DNA from: Planctomycetaceae bacterium
GTDB lineage: Bacteria; Planctomycetota; Planctomycetia; Planctomycetales; Planctomycetaceae
Direction of reading: 5' to 3'
DNA length: 64,000 nucleotides
Assembly (NCBI GenBank): GCA_041398785.1
Contig: JAWKUA010000016.1
Span: 119,466 to 183,465 of the forward strand
The position numbers and the translations under genes are program-made. This document shows positions 52,042-60,348 of this stretch, piece after piece. The notes below the pieces were generated by a model, which saw only the letters and a list, made by a program, of their open reading frames with translations, was not told the DNA's origin and did no database searches. Position 1 is the first letter of the stretch; each line of letters starts with the position of its first letter.

Positions 52042-53594
52042 ATGAGCAATCCTGTTCACAAATTGCTGACACCCGTTCGCAGAAGACTGCGCTGGAGGGC
52101 GGTGCTGTTGAGTTTTCTTGGCGGAGTTTCTGCGGGAGCGATCGCCGTCGTGCTTCTGAGTGCCGCGGCACGCGCGGCGGTTGTGACCGGACTTGTCGAA
52201 GCTGTTGCGATGTGGCGGTCCGCGCTGGTCATTCCCTTCGTCACGGGATTTCTCGCGGCGATTGTTTCCGCGATGCAGCGATTGCCGTGGAAGTCGGCGG
52301 CCGCGGCCGTCGATGCTCACCACCACCTTAAAGATCGAATCGTGACGGCTCTGGAATTTGCTGGCAGCGAGCAGCCTTCGGAACTTGCAGCGGCTGCAGG
52401 TGAAGGATGCGGTCCGACACCTGCGAGACGTCGACGCTTCGCAGGTTGTGCGAATCGGTCTGCCGAAATGGGCCTGGTGGACTCCGGCCAGCGTCGCCCT
52501 GGCTGTGCTGGTCGCGTTGCTGCCTTCGCATGAAAAACTTATCGAAGCGGCAGCGGCGCCGCTGGACGAATCGGCCGCCATCGCTGACCGCGTCGATGAC
52601 GAACTCGACGACCTGCAGCAGGCCGCGCAGGAATCCGGGCTTGAGGAATTCGAACGGCTGGTGAATGAGCTGCGCAAGCAGACGGCTGCGTTAAAGGATC
52701 CCGAAGCTGACCTGCCGACAGCGCTAGCGACGTTGTCCGATATGCAGCAAAAGCTTCAGCAACTGCAGACGGAACTCAGCATTGCGGCGACAGATACGCA
52801 ACTGAAGTCGCTCGGCGAAGCACTGGAAACGGCGGAACCATTTCAGCCGGCTGCGGAAGCGTTGAAGCAGGGAGACCTCGCCGGTGCAGCCGACAAGCTG
52901 AAGGCAGCCGATCCGGAAAGTCTGGACGCCCGGGAGGCCAGGGCCGCCGCGGAAAAGCTCGCGGAGGTTTCCAAAGCCATGCAGGATGCCGGCATGAATG
53001 AACTGAGCGAAAAGACGTCCAGCCTCGAGCGACGCCGTGCGAGATCAGCAGGCCGATGCCGTTCAGAAGTCGTCCGAAGACGTTGCCGAGCAGATTCGCC
53101 GGCATGCGGTCCGCAAGCAAATGTCTGAAATGCTGCAGACTCAGTCCATGAAGCTTGCCGAAAGCAGGAATCAGATGCGTGCCGGAGCGGCGAAGGTCGC
53201 GGGAGAAAGCCAGCAGGGCAGTGAGACTCGAAACCTGGCGAAAGGAACCACGAAGGCTCGGTCCCGCAATTCCAGCAGCAGCACCGGCGCCAAAACGGCC
53301 GGCAACGTCGACGGGGAAAAAACAAAGCTCGAAAGTGAGCGGCAGATGGCTCGCCTGACCGGACAGCTTGGCGAAGACGGCGCTACGGACATTGAAACGG
53401 AGTCTGGTGAATTCACTCCCCAGGAAGCTCAGCGCGAAGCGCGGGAAGTATTTGGCCGGTATCAGAAAATGTCCGACGCCGTGCTGGACGCCGAAGCGCT
53501 GCCCGCCGGCTATCGGCAGACGATCCGGCGCTACTTCGAATCGATCCGCCCGGCTGGCGGCAATCCGGCCGCTTCGGATTCGTCGGCACAATGA
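52042..53594 (+). pseudogene. Coiled-coil membrane protein gene (DUF4175-like) broken by two frameshifts
   Basis: Three consecutive frames form one protein. Frame 1 starts at ATG 52042 (MSNPVHKLLTPVRRRLRWRA) with two membrane helices and reaches DRIVTALEFAGSEQPSELA. Near 52376-52395 the sense moves by one base and continues LQVKDAVRHLRDVDASQVV, a third helix (WTPASVALAVLVALL) and coiled coil. Near 53020-53040 it moves again and continues VRDQQADAVQKSSEDVAEQI to the end at 53594. A combined product of about 515 aa would resemble the large planctomycete proteins found beside MoxR/Bat-type genes. Assembly error or real decay are both possible. Confidence 0.7.
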
Positions 53595-53790
53595 CGGCGG
53601 AGCGTTCTCGGGAATGGGCGGAATTGTGAACCACGGGAATCCGGCGAGCGCTCTTCGCGGATTTTCGAACGGCGATTAGACTGCCGCACATGACCGGTTC
53701 CGTGTCTGACGAGTCGGCATCGGTCGCGCCGGCGTCGCGAGGCAGCGGGCGTGCAACGGCGATCGTTCCGGCTTTCGGTGAAGGAGTGCG

Positions 53791-54543
53791 GTGTCAACAT
53801 TTCCGTCTGCACCTGACGACGAAACGCTGGTCGATGGCATTCACCTGAGTATTCTGGCGCAGCCGAACGACACGACCTGCGGCCCGACGTGCCTGCAGGC
53901 CGTTTATGGCTACTATGGCGACGTCGTTTCTCTGGACCAGGTGATTTCTGAAACACCGGCGCTTGTGGATGGCGGCACTCTGGCTCCGATGCTGGGTCAG
54001 CACGCGATTCGCCGCAACTATCAGGCTGTGATCTACACGTTCAATCTGCGCGTGTTTGATCCGACGTGGTTTGATGCCGACGGAAACGCCATCACGGACT
54101 TGTCGCAAAAACTTCAGGCGCAACTGGACGTCAAGCACGACGACAAGCTGCGGCTGGCCGGCGACGCGTACCGCAACTTCATTCTGAGCGGCGGCACCAT
54201 TCGGATGGTCGACCTGACGCGTGAAATCCTGAGGCGGTATCTGAGTCGCGGCATACCGATTCTGACAGGACTCAGTTCCACGTTTTTGTACCGCAGCGCA
54301 CGAGAGATCGGCGCGACGTGCGAACCGGACGACATCCGCGGAACGCCGGTGGGACACTTCGTCGTGTTGTGCGGCTACGATCGCAAACGCAAGCTGGTGC
54401 AGGTTGCTGACCCGTACCTGCCGAATCCTGTCGCGCCCAGGGAAAACTACTATGTCATCGGCGTTGACCGCGTGGTCAGCGCCGTCCTGCTGGGTACGTT
54501 GACGTATGACGCCAATCTGTTGATCCTGACACCCCGGAAATAG
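53791..54543 (+). CDS. Papain-like peptidase of the C39-like family
   Basis: 250 aa. The catalytic Gln and Cys are in ILAQPNDTTCGPTCLQAVYG, the His in GTPVGHFVVLCGYDRKRK and the Asp in VQVADPYLPN, so all papain-fold residues are present. There is no ABC-exporter domain and no signal peptide, unlike bacteriocin-processing C39 peptidases; it resembles the stand-alone C39-like family. GTG at 53791 follows AAGGAG by four bases. It is the first gene of a cluster with an ATP-grasp ligase, a GCS2 ligase and an N-formylglutamate amidohydrolase-like enzyme, a neighbourhood type predicted to make or trim amide-linked peptides. Confidence 0.82.
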   Translation: MSTFPSAPDDETLVDGIHLSILAQPNDTTCGPTCLQAVYGYYGDVVSLDQVISETPALVDGGTLAPMLGQHAIRRNYQAVIYTFNLRVFDPTWFDADGNAITDLSQKLQAQLDVKHDDKLRLAGDAYRNFILSGGTIRMVDLTREILRRYLSRGIPILTGLSSTFLYRSAREIGATCEPDDIRGTPVGHFVVLCGYDRKRKLVQVADPYLPNPVAPRENYYVIGVDRVVSAVLLGTLTYDANLLILTPRK

Positions 54544-54554
54544 GAATACCCAAA

Positions 54555-54626
54555 ATGGGACTGTCAGCCGGAGGCATGCCGAACATCATCCCGATTCCGA
54601 AAGTCGCTCCGCCAATCCGATGCTGA
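54555..54626 (+). CDS. Candidate 23-codon peptide ORF inside the ligase cluster
   Basis: ATG at 54555, 11 bases after the peptidase stop, reads MGLSAGGMPNIIPIPKVA and ends PPIRC before TGA. A weak GGA lies about 8-10 bases upstream. It is proline/isoleucine-rich and ends in Cys. It could be a ribosomally made substrate for the cluster's ligases or simply non-coding leader. Confidence 0.25.
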   Translation: MGLSAGGMPNIIPIPKVAPPIRC

Positions 54627-54646
54627 ATTCAAAAACGAGGGAACAG

Positions 54647-54799
54647 ATGTCGTTGAGGAGAGATGACACCAGGGATCGGATGAGATGGATGTCGCCGTAC
54701 GAGATTCGCGCGGCTGCACCGTCCGCGGGAGCTGCACTGTCCGCGGGAATTGTGTCGGGCTCAACGTTCAGAATAAGGATCACGCCGTGTCGACACTGA
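54647..54799 (+). CDS. Candidate 50-codon peptide ORF overlapping the ligase start
   Basis: ATG at 54647 has GAGGGA four bases upstream. The frame starts MSLRRDDTRDRMRWMSPYEI, a charged leader-like part, then contains PSAGAALSAGIVSG, encoded partly by an 18-bp direct repeat (54713-54730 and 54731-54748, one mismatch). It ends at 54799, overlapping the ligase GTG start by 13 bases, which would allow translational coupling. No homolog is known to me. Confidence 0.3.
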   Translation: MSLRRDDTRDRMRWMSPYEIRAAAPSAGAALSAGIVSGSTFRIRITPCRH

Positions 54800-56262
54800 T
54801 CGTCGTGAATGACCCGAAGGAATGGACGTTCGAGATTCCCGGTGTCGATGTTGTCGACGCCCGGAACTACCTGACGAAGTCGGAGTTCAGTGAACTGCGT
54901 TCCGTCAAAGTATTCAATTTCTGCCGCAGTTTTCGGTACCAGAGCATCGGCTATTACGTCTCACTTCTGGCGGAAGCTCGCGGTCACCGGCCTCAACCCA
55001 GCGCGAACGTCATCCGCGATGTGAAATCGCCGGCAATTGTCCGGCAGGTCTCTCAGGAACTGGATGAACTGATCCAGAGCAGTCTGTCGCACCTGCAGTC
55101 GTCGCAGTTCAAGCTGAGTGTTTACTTCGGCCGCAACCTTGCGAAGCGGTACGATCGCCTGAGCCTGCACCTGTACAACCTGTTTCAGTCTCCGCTGCTG
55201 CGAGCACAGTTCTTTCGCGAAAAGGACGGCCACTGGACTCTGCGATCCGTTTCCACCATCGCGCTGAATGACGTGCCGGAGTCTCATCGCAGCTTTCTGA
55301 AAGACGTTGCCAGCCAGCATTTTTCCGGCCGCGGCGGGCGCGTGAAAAGGAAGTCGCCGCTACGCCACGACATGGCCATTCTGCACAATCCCGACGACCC
55401 GGAACCGCCGTCAAACGCGCAGGCGATCAAGAAATTCGTCAAAGCTGCCGAATCGCTGGGCATTCGAGCGGAACTTGTCACGCGCGACGATTATGCGCGG
55501 CTGGCGGAATTCGACGCGTTGTTCATTCGCGACACGACCTACGTCAATCACTACACCTACCGGTTTTCCAGCCGCGCGGCGAACATGGGACTTGTTGTGA
55601 TTGACGACCCGGTTTCCATCGTCCGCTGTACCAACAAGGTCTACCTGGCGGAATTGCTGTCGCGTCACAAAGTGGCGACGCCAAAAACCGTCGTCGTGCA
55701 TCGTGACAACGCGGAAAGCCTGGAAGCCGAACTCGGCCTGCCGTGCGTGCTGAAGAAACCCGACAGCGCGTTTTCAGCGGGAGTCACAAAAGCTCGAACT
55801 TCCGAGGAACTGCAGTCAACGCTGAAAACTCTGCTGGACGAATCCGACCTGATCGTGGCTCAGGAGTTTCTGCCGACAACATTCGACTGGCGCATCGGCG
55901 TGATTGATCAAAAGCCGCTGTACGCGTGCAAATACCACATGGCGCCCAATCACTGGCAGATTGTCCGGCGTGACGAACACGGCGGCAGCCGCTACGGGCG
56001 AGTCGAAACAATTCCCATCGAACTGGCTCCGCGAAAGGCCGTCAGCATCGCTCTGCGGGCCGCCGATCTGATCGGAAACGGACTGTACGGCGTCGACGTC
56101 AAACAATCCGGAAACAACTTCTATGTGATTGAAGTCAACGACAACCCGACGATCGACGCGGGGCAGGAAGACACTGTGCTGAGAGATGAACTCTACCGCC
56201 GAATCATGACTGTCTTTCGGCAGCGGATCGAAAACCGGAAGATGGGAGTCCGCGAACCGTGA
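54787..56262 (+). CDS. RimK-like ATP-grasp ligase with RLAN-type N-terminal domain
   Basis: 491 aa. Residues 1-250 form an N-terminal alpha/beta domain (STLIVVNDPKEWTFEIPG, VFNFCRSFRYQSIGYYVSLL) like the RLAN domain that precedes RimK-like ATP-grasp modules. Residues 260-490 are the ATP-grasp part: LPCVLKKPDSAFSAG (ATP-binding Lys), LIVAQEFLPTTFDWRIGVID, and FYVIEVNDNPTIDAGQED with the Mg-binding Glu and Asn. Such enzymes join a carboxylate to an amine, often adding Glu-like residues. GTG at 54787 is chosen because AAGGA lies seven bases upstream; the 34 codons before it include repeat-encoded Cys/Arg stretches. The stop overlaps the next gene (GTGA). Confidence 0.85.
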   Translation: MSTLIVVNDPKEWTFEIPGVDVVDARNYLTKSEFSELRSVKVFNFCRSFRYQSIGYYVSLLAEARGHRPQPSANVIRDVKSPAIVRQVSQELDELIQSSLSHLQSSQFKLSVYFGRNLAKRYDRLSLHLYNLFQSPLLRAQFFREKDGHWTLRSVSTIALNDVPESHRSFLKDVASQHFSGRGGRVKRKSPLRHDMAILHNPDDPEPPSNAQAIKKFVKAAESLGIRAELVTRDDYARLAEFDALFIRDTTYVNHYTYRFSSRAANMGLVVIDDPVSIVRCTNKVYLAELLSRHKVATPKTVVVHRDNAESLEAELGLPCVLKKPDSAFSAGVTKARTSEELQSTLKTLLDESDLIVAQEFLPTTFDWRIGVIDQKPLYACKYHMAPNHWQIVRRDEHGGSRYGRVETIPIELAPRKAVSIALRAADLIGNGLYGVDVKQSGNNFYVIEVNDNPTIDAGQEDTVLRDELYRRIMTVFRQRIENRKMGVREP

Positions 56263-57497
56263 GCAAGCCGCTGCACCTGTTTGAAGGATACGGTGTCGAG
56301 CTGGAATACATGATTGTGGACCGGGAAACACTGTCGGTCCGCCCGATCAGTGACGTTGTGCTGCGTGACGCCGACGGCGCGATCGCGTCCGAAATTGAAC
56401 ACGGAGCACTCGCCTGGTCCAACGAACTGACCGCTCACGTGATCGAACTGAAAACAAACGGGCCGGCGAAGACTCTGGACGGGCTGGCGGATGAGTTTCA
56501 GTCACATGTCCGAAAGATCAATCAACTGCTGGAACCCGCCGGCGCCGCTCTGATGCCGACCGCCATGCATCCGCTGATGGACCCCCATCGCGAAATGCAC
56601 CTGTGGGAACATGACTACAGCCCTGTCTATGAATCCTTTCATCGGATCTTCGATTGCCGCGGACACGGCTGGGCCAATCTGCAAAGCGTGCATATCAACC
56701 TGCCGTTTGATGGCGACGAGGAATTCGGTCGGCTGCACGCCGCTATTCGATTGGTCCTTCCGCTGCTGCCGGCTCTGGCGGCAAGTTCGCCGGTTGTCGA
56801 AGGTCGACTGACGGGAACAATGGACAACCGGCTCGTCCACTACCGAACCAATGCGAAGGCAATTCCGTCGATTTCGGCACAGGTTGTTCCGGAAGCCGTA
56901 TTCACGAAGGCCGAATACGAGGAACAAATTTTTGGGCGGATCTATCGTGACATCGCACCGCATGATCCCGATGGAATTCTGCAGCACGAATGGCTGAATG
57001 CCCGCGGCGCGATCGCTCGTTTCGACCGGGGAGCGATTGAAATCCGCGTGCTGGATATCCAGGAATTCCCGACGGCGGATCTGGCAATCTGTTCCATCAT
57101 CGCCGCCGTGCTGAAGAACCTCGTGACCGAAGAATGGTCGACGCTCGCATCACAGAAAGCCGCCGCAACGGACAACCTGGCCGAACTGCTGGTGCAGACA
57201 ACTCGCGACGCTCAGGCGGCGGTAGTCAGCGATGGCGGCTACCGGGGACTGTTCGGCATCGATGGTGTCTCTTCGCTGACGGCGGGTGAGATCTGGCGAA
57301 CGCTTGCCGGACGGCTGACGTCCGCGGACATTCCCGATCCGCGGATTCGTGCCGCGATTGACAACATCGTTGAACACGGCACGCTGGCGCAGCGAATCAC
57401 GGCGCGATTGGAGCGCAATCCGCAGCGGGCAGCAATCGTCGCTGTTTGCCGGGAACTGATGGACTGCCTGGCCGACGGGCGAGCATTCATTGCGTGA
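56259..57497 (+). CDS. GCS2-type carboxylate-amine ligase
   Basis: 412 aa, glutamate-cysteine ligase family 2. The N-terminal EGYGVELEYMIVDRETLSV provides the metal-binding acidic residues; TAMHPLMDPHREMHLWEHD, FDCRGHGWANLQSVHINLPF and GAIEIRVLDIQEFPTADLAI are family landmarks. The enzyme would use ATP to link a glutamate-type carboxylate to an amine. It starts with GTG inside the stop codon of the ATP-grasp gene, so the two ligases are made together. That pairing fits serial ligations in one pathway and not plain glutathione synthesis, for which no GshB-like gene with standard features is seen. Confidence 0.87.
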   Translation: MSKPLHLFEGYGVELEYMIVDRETLSVRPISDVVLRDADGAIASEIEHGALAWSNELTAHVIELKTNGPAKTLDGLADEFQSHVRKINQLLEPAGAALMPTAMHPLMDPHREMHLWEHDYSPVYESFHRIFDCRGHGWANLQSVHINLPFDGDEEFGRLHAAIRLVLPLLPALAASSPVVEGRLTGTMDNRLVHYRTNAKAIPSISAQVVPEAVFTKAEYEEQIFGRIYRDIAPHDPDGILQHEWLNARGAIARFDRGAIEIRVLDIQEFPTADLAICSIIAAVLKNLVTEEWSTLASQKAAATDNLAELLVQTTRDAQAAVVSDGGYRGLFGIDGVSSLTAGEIWRTLAGRLTSADIPDPRIRAAIDNIVEHGTLAQRITARLERNPQRAAIVAVCRELMDCLADGRAFIA

Positions 57498-57611
57498 CAA
57501 ACCCGCAACAGCGCACGCCCGGCAGGAACCTGGCTCCTGAGAAGTGCCTGCCGAGGCAATCAGACGCCATCGTTCGGCGGAAACCCACTTTTCGTTTCTT
57601 AAGGATCGCCG

Positions 57612-58298
57612 ATGCAGCGTTTTTTCACCTGTGAACATGCAGGGAACAGTGTTCCTGATGAGTTTCGATTGCTGTTCGCGGGGCACGAAGCCGTTCTGGA
57701 GACTCATCGCGGCTACGACATCGGAGCATTTCAGGTTGCATTCCGCATTGCGCGCGAAGTGTCCGCGCCGTTGTTCCATTCGATGGTGACTCGCCTGTTG
57801 GTGGACCTGAATCGGTCAACACATCACCGGTCCCTGTTTTCCGAATTCAGCCGGGTGCTTGACGAAGCGCACCGCGAAGACGTATTGCGGCGGTTCTATT
57901 TTCCCTATCGCCGAAACGTGGAAAATGCGATTGGTCAGTTTATCAGTGAAGGCTGCCCCGTTCTGCATGTGTCGGTGCATTCCTTCGTCCCGGAACTGAA
58001 CGGCCGCGTGCGCAATGCGGACGTCGGCCTGTTGTACGACCCGGCGCGGGCCACGGAAGTCGCGTGGTGCGCGGCCATGCGAGCGTTGCTGAGGCACTGG
58101 ACTCCGGAGCTGCGGGTCCGCCGAAACTATCCGTACCTGGGAACGGCGGACGGCTTCACAACGCACCTGCGGAAGCTTTGGCCGAATTCGCAATACGCGG
58201 GCATTGAGCTGGAAATCAATCAGAGGATCCTGGCCGACCCGCGCGACGCGCAAGTGCTCACGGACGACCTCCTCCAGGCGATTCTGGAGATTCGCTGA
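57612..58298 (+). CDS. N-formylglutamate amidohydrolase-like enzyme
   Basis: 228 aa. Family motifs: FFTCEHAGNSVPDEF, THRGYDIGAFQVAF, RLLVDLNRSTHH, HVSVHSFVPELNGRVRNADVG and QYAGIELEINQRIL. The FGase fold is related to zinc carboxypeptidases and hydrolyses N-acyl-glutamate-type amides. Following two ligases, it may remove a protecting group or recycle a product (inference). ATG at 57612 with AAGGA seven bases upstream; 114 bases after the GCS2 gene. Confidence 0.9.
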   Translation: MQRFFTCEHAGNSVPDEFRLLFAGHEAVLETHRGYDIGAFQVAFRIAREVSAPLFHSMVTRLLVDLNRSTHHRSLFSEFSRVLDEAHREDVLRRFYFPYRRNVENAIGQFISEGCPVLHVSVHSFVPELNGRVRNADVGLLYDPARATEVAWCAAMRALLRHWTPELRVRRNYPYLGTADGFTTHLRKLWPNSQYAGIELEINQRILADPRDAQVLTDDLLQAILEIR

Positions 58299-58506
58299 CG
58301 TGATGAACGGCGGTGGCCGCAGCGTCGTTCAGAATGCTCAATGCCGGCTTGCCGGAAAACGATGCCGCTCCGATGACCGCGCCGAAATAGAAAACAGCCG
58401 CCGCGACTGCTCCGATCAGTAACCGCCGCGAGTCGAACAGCCGCGTTGACTCGTCTGATGAGAAGCTGCGAGATGACACGTGGGAATTCGTCAGGAAAGG
58501 TGACAT
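58258..58506 (-). CDS. Possible small single-pass membrane protein
   Basis: 82 aa from ATG at 58506. The N-terminus is Ser-rich (MSPFLTNSHVSSRSFSSDES), then one helix (LLIGAVAAAVFYFGAVIGAA). Its 3' end overlaps the convergent amidohydrolase gene by 41 bases, and no good ribosome binding site is seen. The helix is the only support. Confidence 0.35.
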   Translation of the reverse strand: MSPFLTNSHVSSRSFSSDESTRLFDSRRLLIGAVAAAVFYFGAVIGAASFSGKPALSILNDAAATAVHHVSESPESPGGGRP

Positions 58507-58589
58507 GGACAGTTGGGATTTCGTCGCCCGATCGTAGCGACGATGGCCGCCGAACGCAAAGTCCGATCGACCGCGACTGGCCTGCCGTG

Positions 58590-58960
58590 TGTGCATCTGG
58601 AAAGTTGGCAGGAATTTGGGAGGACGATGTCCGGGACTGGCGTCGTGATGCCTCTGACCGTAGGATCGCGTACGTGGAACTCGATGCGACCGGCGTTCCT
58701 CAGCAGGGAAAACAGGGGGCAAAAGTCGAAGGTCGCATGCCGTGGGTCGGTGTCGTGTTCAATTCACCGCCCATTGATCCTTGTCATCGCGAACGTTGCC
58801 GACGACGGCCTGTTGAATGCCGCTGTGTGTCCGGGTTGATGATTCTCGAAGAAATCAGCCGGCAATTGCATCAGCAATGTCATAGCGTCGGTCTGAAGGA
58901 AGCGGACATCGTGGTTGCGCTCTGCCAACTGCGAGCCCTTTTCAAGAGCGAACCCAATCC
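58590..58960 (+). pseudogene. ISKra4-type transposase remnant
   Basis: One frame reads RRIAYVELDATGVPQQGKQG, then KVEGRMPWVGVVFNSPPID, which is how ISKra4-family transposases look around their first catalytic Asp (YVxxDGTGVP...EGRMPWVGMVFNP). It continues EEISRQLHQQCHSVGLKEAD and then loses the frame near 58915, where a shifted frame gives ANCEPFSRAN, reminiscent of the family's DGGNGLE...FRAN region. The N-terminal part, most of the C-terminal part and terminal inverted repeats are absent, so this is a dead fragment. Confidence 0.55.
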
Positions 58961-59306
58961 CGGGAAGAACGACTGGGCCTCCCTCAAACCAGCCTGACCG
59001 CGAGCTTTTCTGGTGCACACACCTGTTATGACGTTCCCGGCCCTGCGGGAAGGCTGGCGAGCGTTTGCTGTTCGTCCTTCTGCTGGCGACACGGAAATCT
59101 CTCGAATCGCAAGACAAAATCTGCCCACCGAGAAGATCCTGTTCCCCGATGAATCTGCTATGAACCATTGGCCGGGCCGCGTGGCAAAGGGAAATCGACC
59201 GGTGGCGATGTTGCCCGGACATTCCCCGACGGTGATCGCCGGTGTGTCTGAACCGACACAAACGGAAATATCGCGACCCGGTTCGCAAAGGTTACAGGGG
59301 CTCACT
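58961..59306. other. Intergenic region, no gene seen
   Basis: The plus-strand frame of the phosphatase gene is open through this stretch, but the residues look random and the signal peptide begins later. AGGGG at 59296-59300 precedes the chosen GTG start. Part may be transposase debris. Confidence 0.35.
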
Positions 59307-60218
59307 GTGAAGACTCCGCAACTCCTCTTCTTGCTGACGGCAGTCGTATTTCCGTCGATCACTGCCGGACCGGTGCGTGCGGACGAATCGCTTTCCAACC
59401 GAAACGGTTCCGAACACGTCGAAGTCGAGAACCTGGTCAGGCTGTCAGACCGCGTGTATTCAGGCGGAGAACCGAAAACTGCGGAGGCGTTCGCTGCACT
59501 GAAACGAATGGGAGTCAGGACCATCGTCAGCGTTGACGGCGTTCGGCCGAAAGTGGAACTTGCGAAACGGCACGGTCTGCGATACGTGCATATTCCCTTC
59601 GGCTATGACGGTATTCCCTCCGGTGCGACGAATGCCCTGACGGCTGTCATCCGGGAAACCTCCGGTCCCGTATTCATTCACTGTCATCATGGAAAGCATC
59701 GCGGTCCCGCGGCTGCCGCGATCGCCTGTCGCGTGGAAGGATCAGCGGACGCTGCGCGCGCCCTGCAGATCCTTACTGATGCGGGGACGAGTAAGGAATA
59801 CGCCGGCTTGTGGCGCGACGTCGCTGCCTTTGTTCCGCCTTTGCCTGACACGAAGCTGCCGGAACTTGTCGAGGTTGCAGATGTTGAAGCCCTGGCTGAG
59901 GCGATGGCAAGACTCAGCCGCAGCTTCGACCATCTGAAGCGATTCCGCAGCATGGACTGGGCAAAAGCGGACGCTGAGACAGCGCCGGAGATCACTGCCA
60001 GCCGAGAAGCACTGCTGCTGAGCGAGATCCTGCACGAAACGAGCCGCACCCTGCCGGCAGACAGCGACGCCGAATTCGTCAGGCTGTTGACCGAATCGGA
60101 CGAACTTGCGTCGACGCTGCTGATTGATGTTCGTGAAGAAAAAGTCGACGCTGCGAACCAGGCGTTCGACAGGCTCAGCGACTGCTGCCATCGCTGTCAC
60201 GTTCGATTCCGCGATTGA
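59307..60218 (+). CDS. Secreted tyrosine/dual-specificity phosphatase fused to a cytochrome c'-like domain
   Basis: 303 aa. A signal peptide (LLFLLTAVVFPSITAGPVRA) is followed by a DSP/PTP-like domain (residues 40-185): SDRVYSGGEPKTAEAFAALK, MGVRTIVSVDG, and the active-site loop VFIHCHHGKHRGPAAAAI, which keeps Cys and Arg of HCX5R. Residues 190-303 are helical and end DRLSDCCHRCHVRFRD; a CxxCH at the extreme C-terminus after a four-helix bundle is the pattern of cytochrome c'. GTG at 59307, AGGGG seven bases upstream. Expected to be periplasmic, where heme c is attached. No family with this exact fusion is known to me. Confidence 0.75.
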   Translation: MKTPQLLFLLTAVVFPSITAGPVRADESLSNRNGSEHVEVENLVRLSDRVYSGGEPKTAEAFAALKRMGVRTIVSVDGVRPKVELAKRHGLRYVHIPFGYDGIPSGATNALTAVIRETSGPVFIHCHHGKHRGPAAAAIACRVEGSADAARALQILTDAGTSKEYAGLWRDVAAFVPPLPDTKLPELVEVADVEALAEAMARLSRSFDHLKRFRSMDWAKADAETAPEITASREALLLSEILHETSRTLPADSDAEFVRLLTESDELASTLLIDVREEKVDAANQAFDRLSDCCHRCHVRFRD

Positions 60219-60348
60219 AATGCCGCTCGGCAGCCGACGGTTCACACTTCCCAGTTCGATATCGCTTTCGCGTTCCCGCGGCCGGCACCAGCAAAGCGAT
60301 TTCAGGACAGGGATTTCTGCAATCCCGGAATCCTGGCGGACGCGGTCA

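Noticed and set aside
54685..54786. 34 extra N-terminal residues for the ATP-grasp ligase
   Set aside because: They come from a short direct repeat rich in Cys/Arg/Gly and lack similarity to the domain; the GTG at 54787 has a good ribosome binding site.
59013..59306. 98 extra N-terminal residues for the phosphatase-cytochrome fusion
   Set aside because: The signal peptide begins at the GTG at 59307, which is preceded by AGGGG; earlier codons look non-coding.
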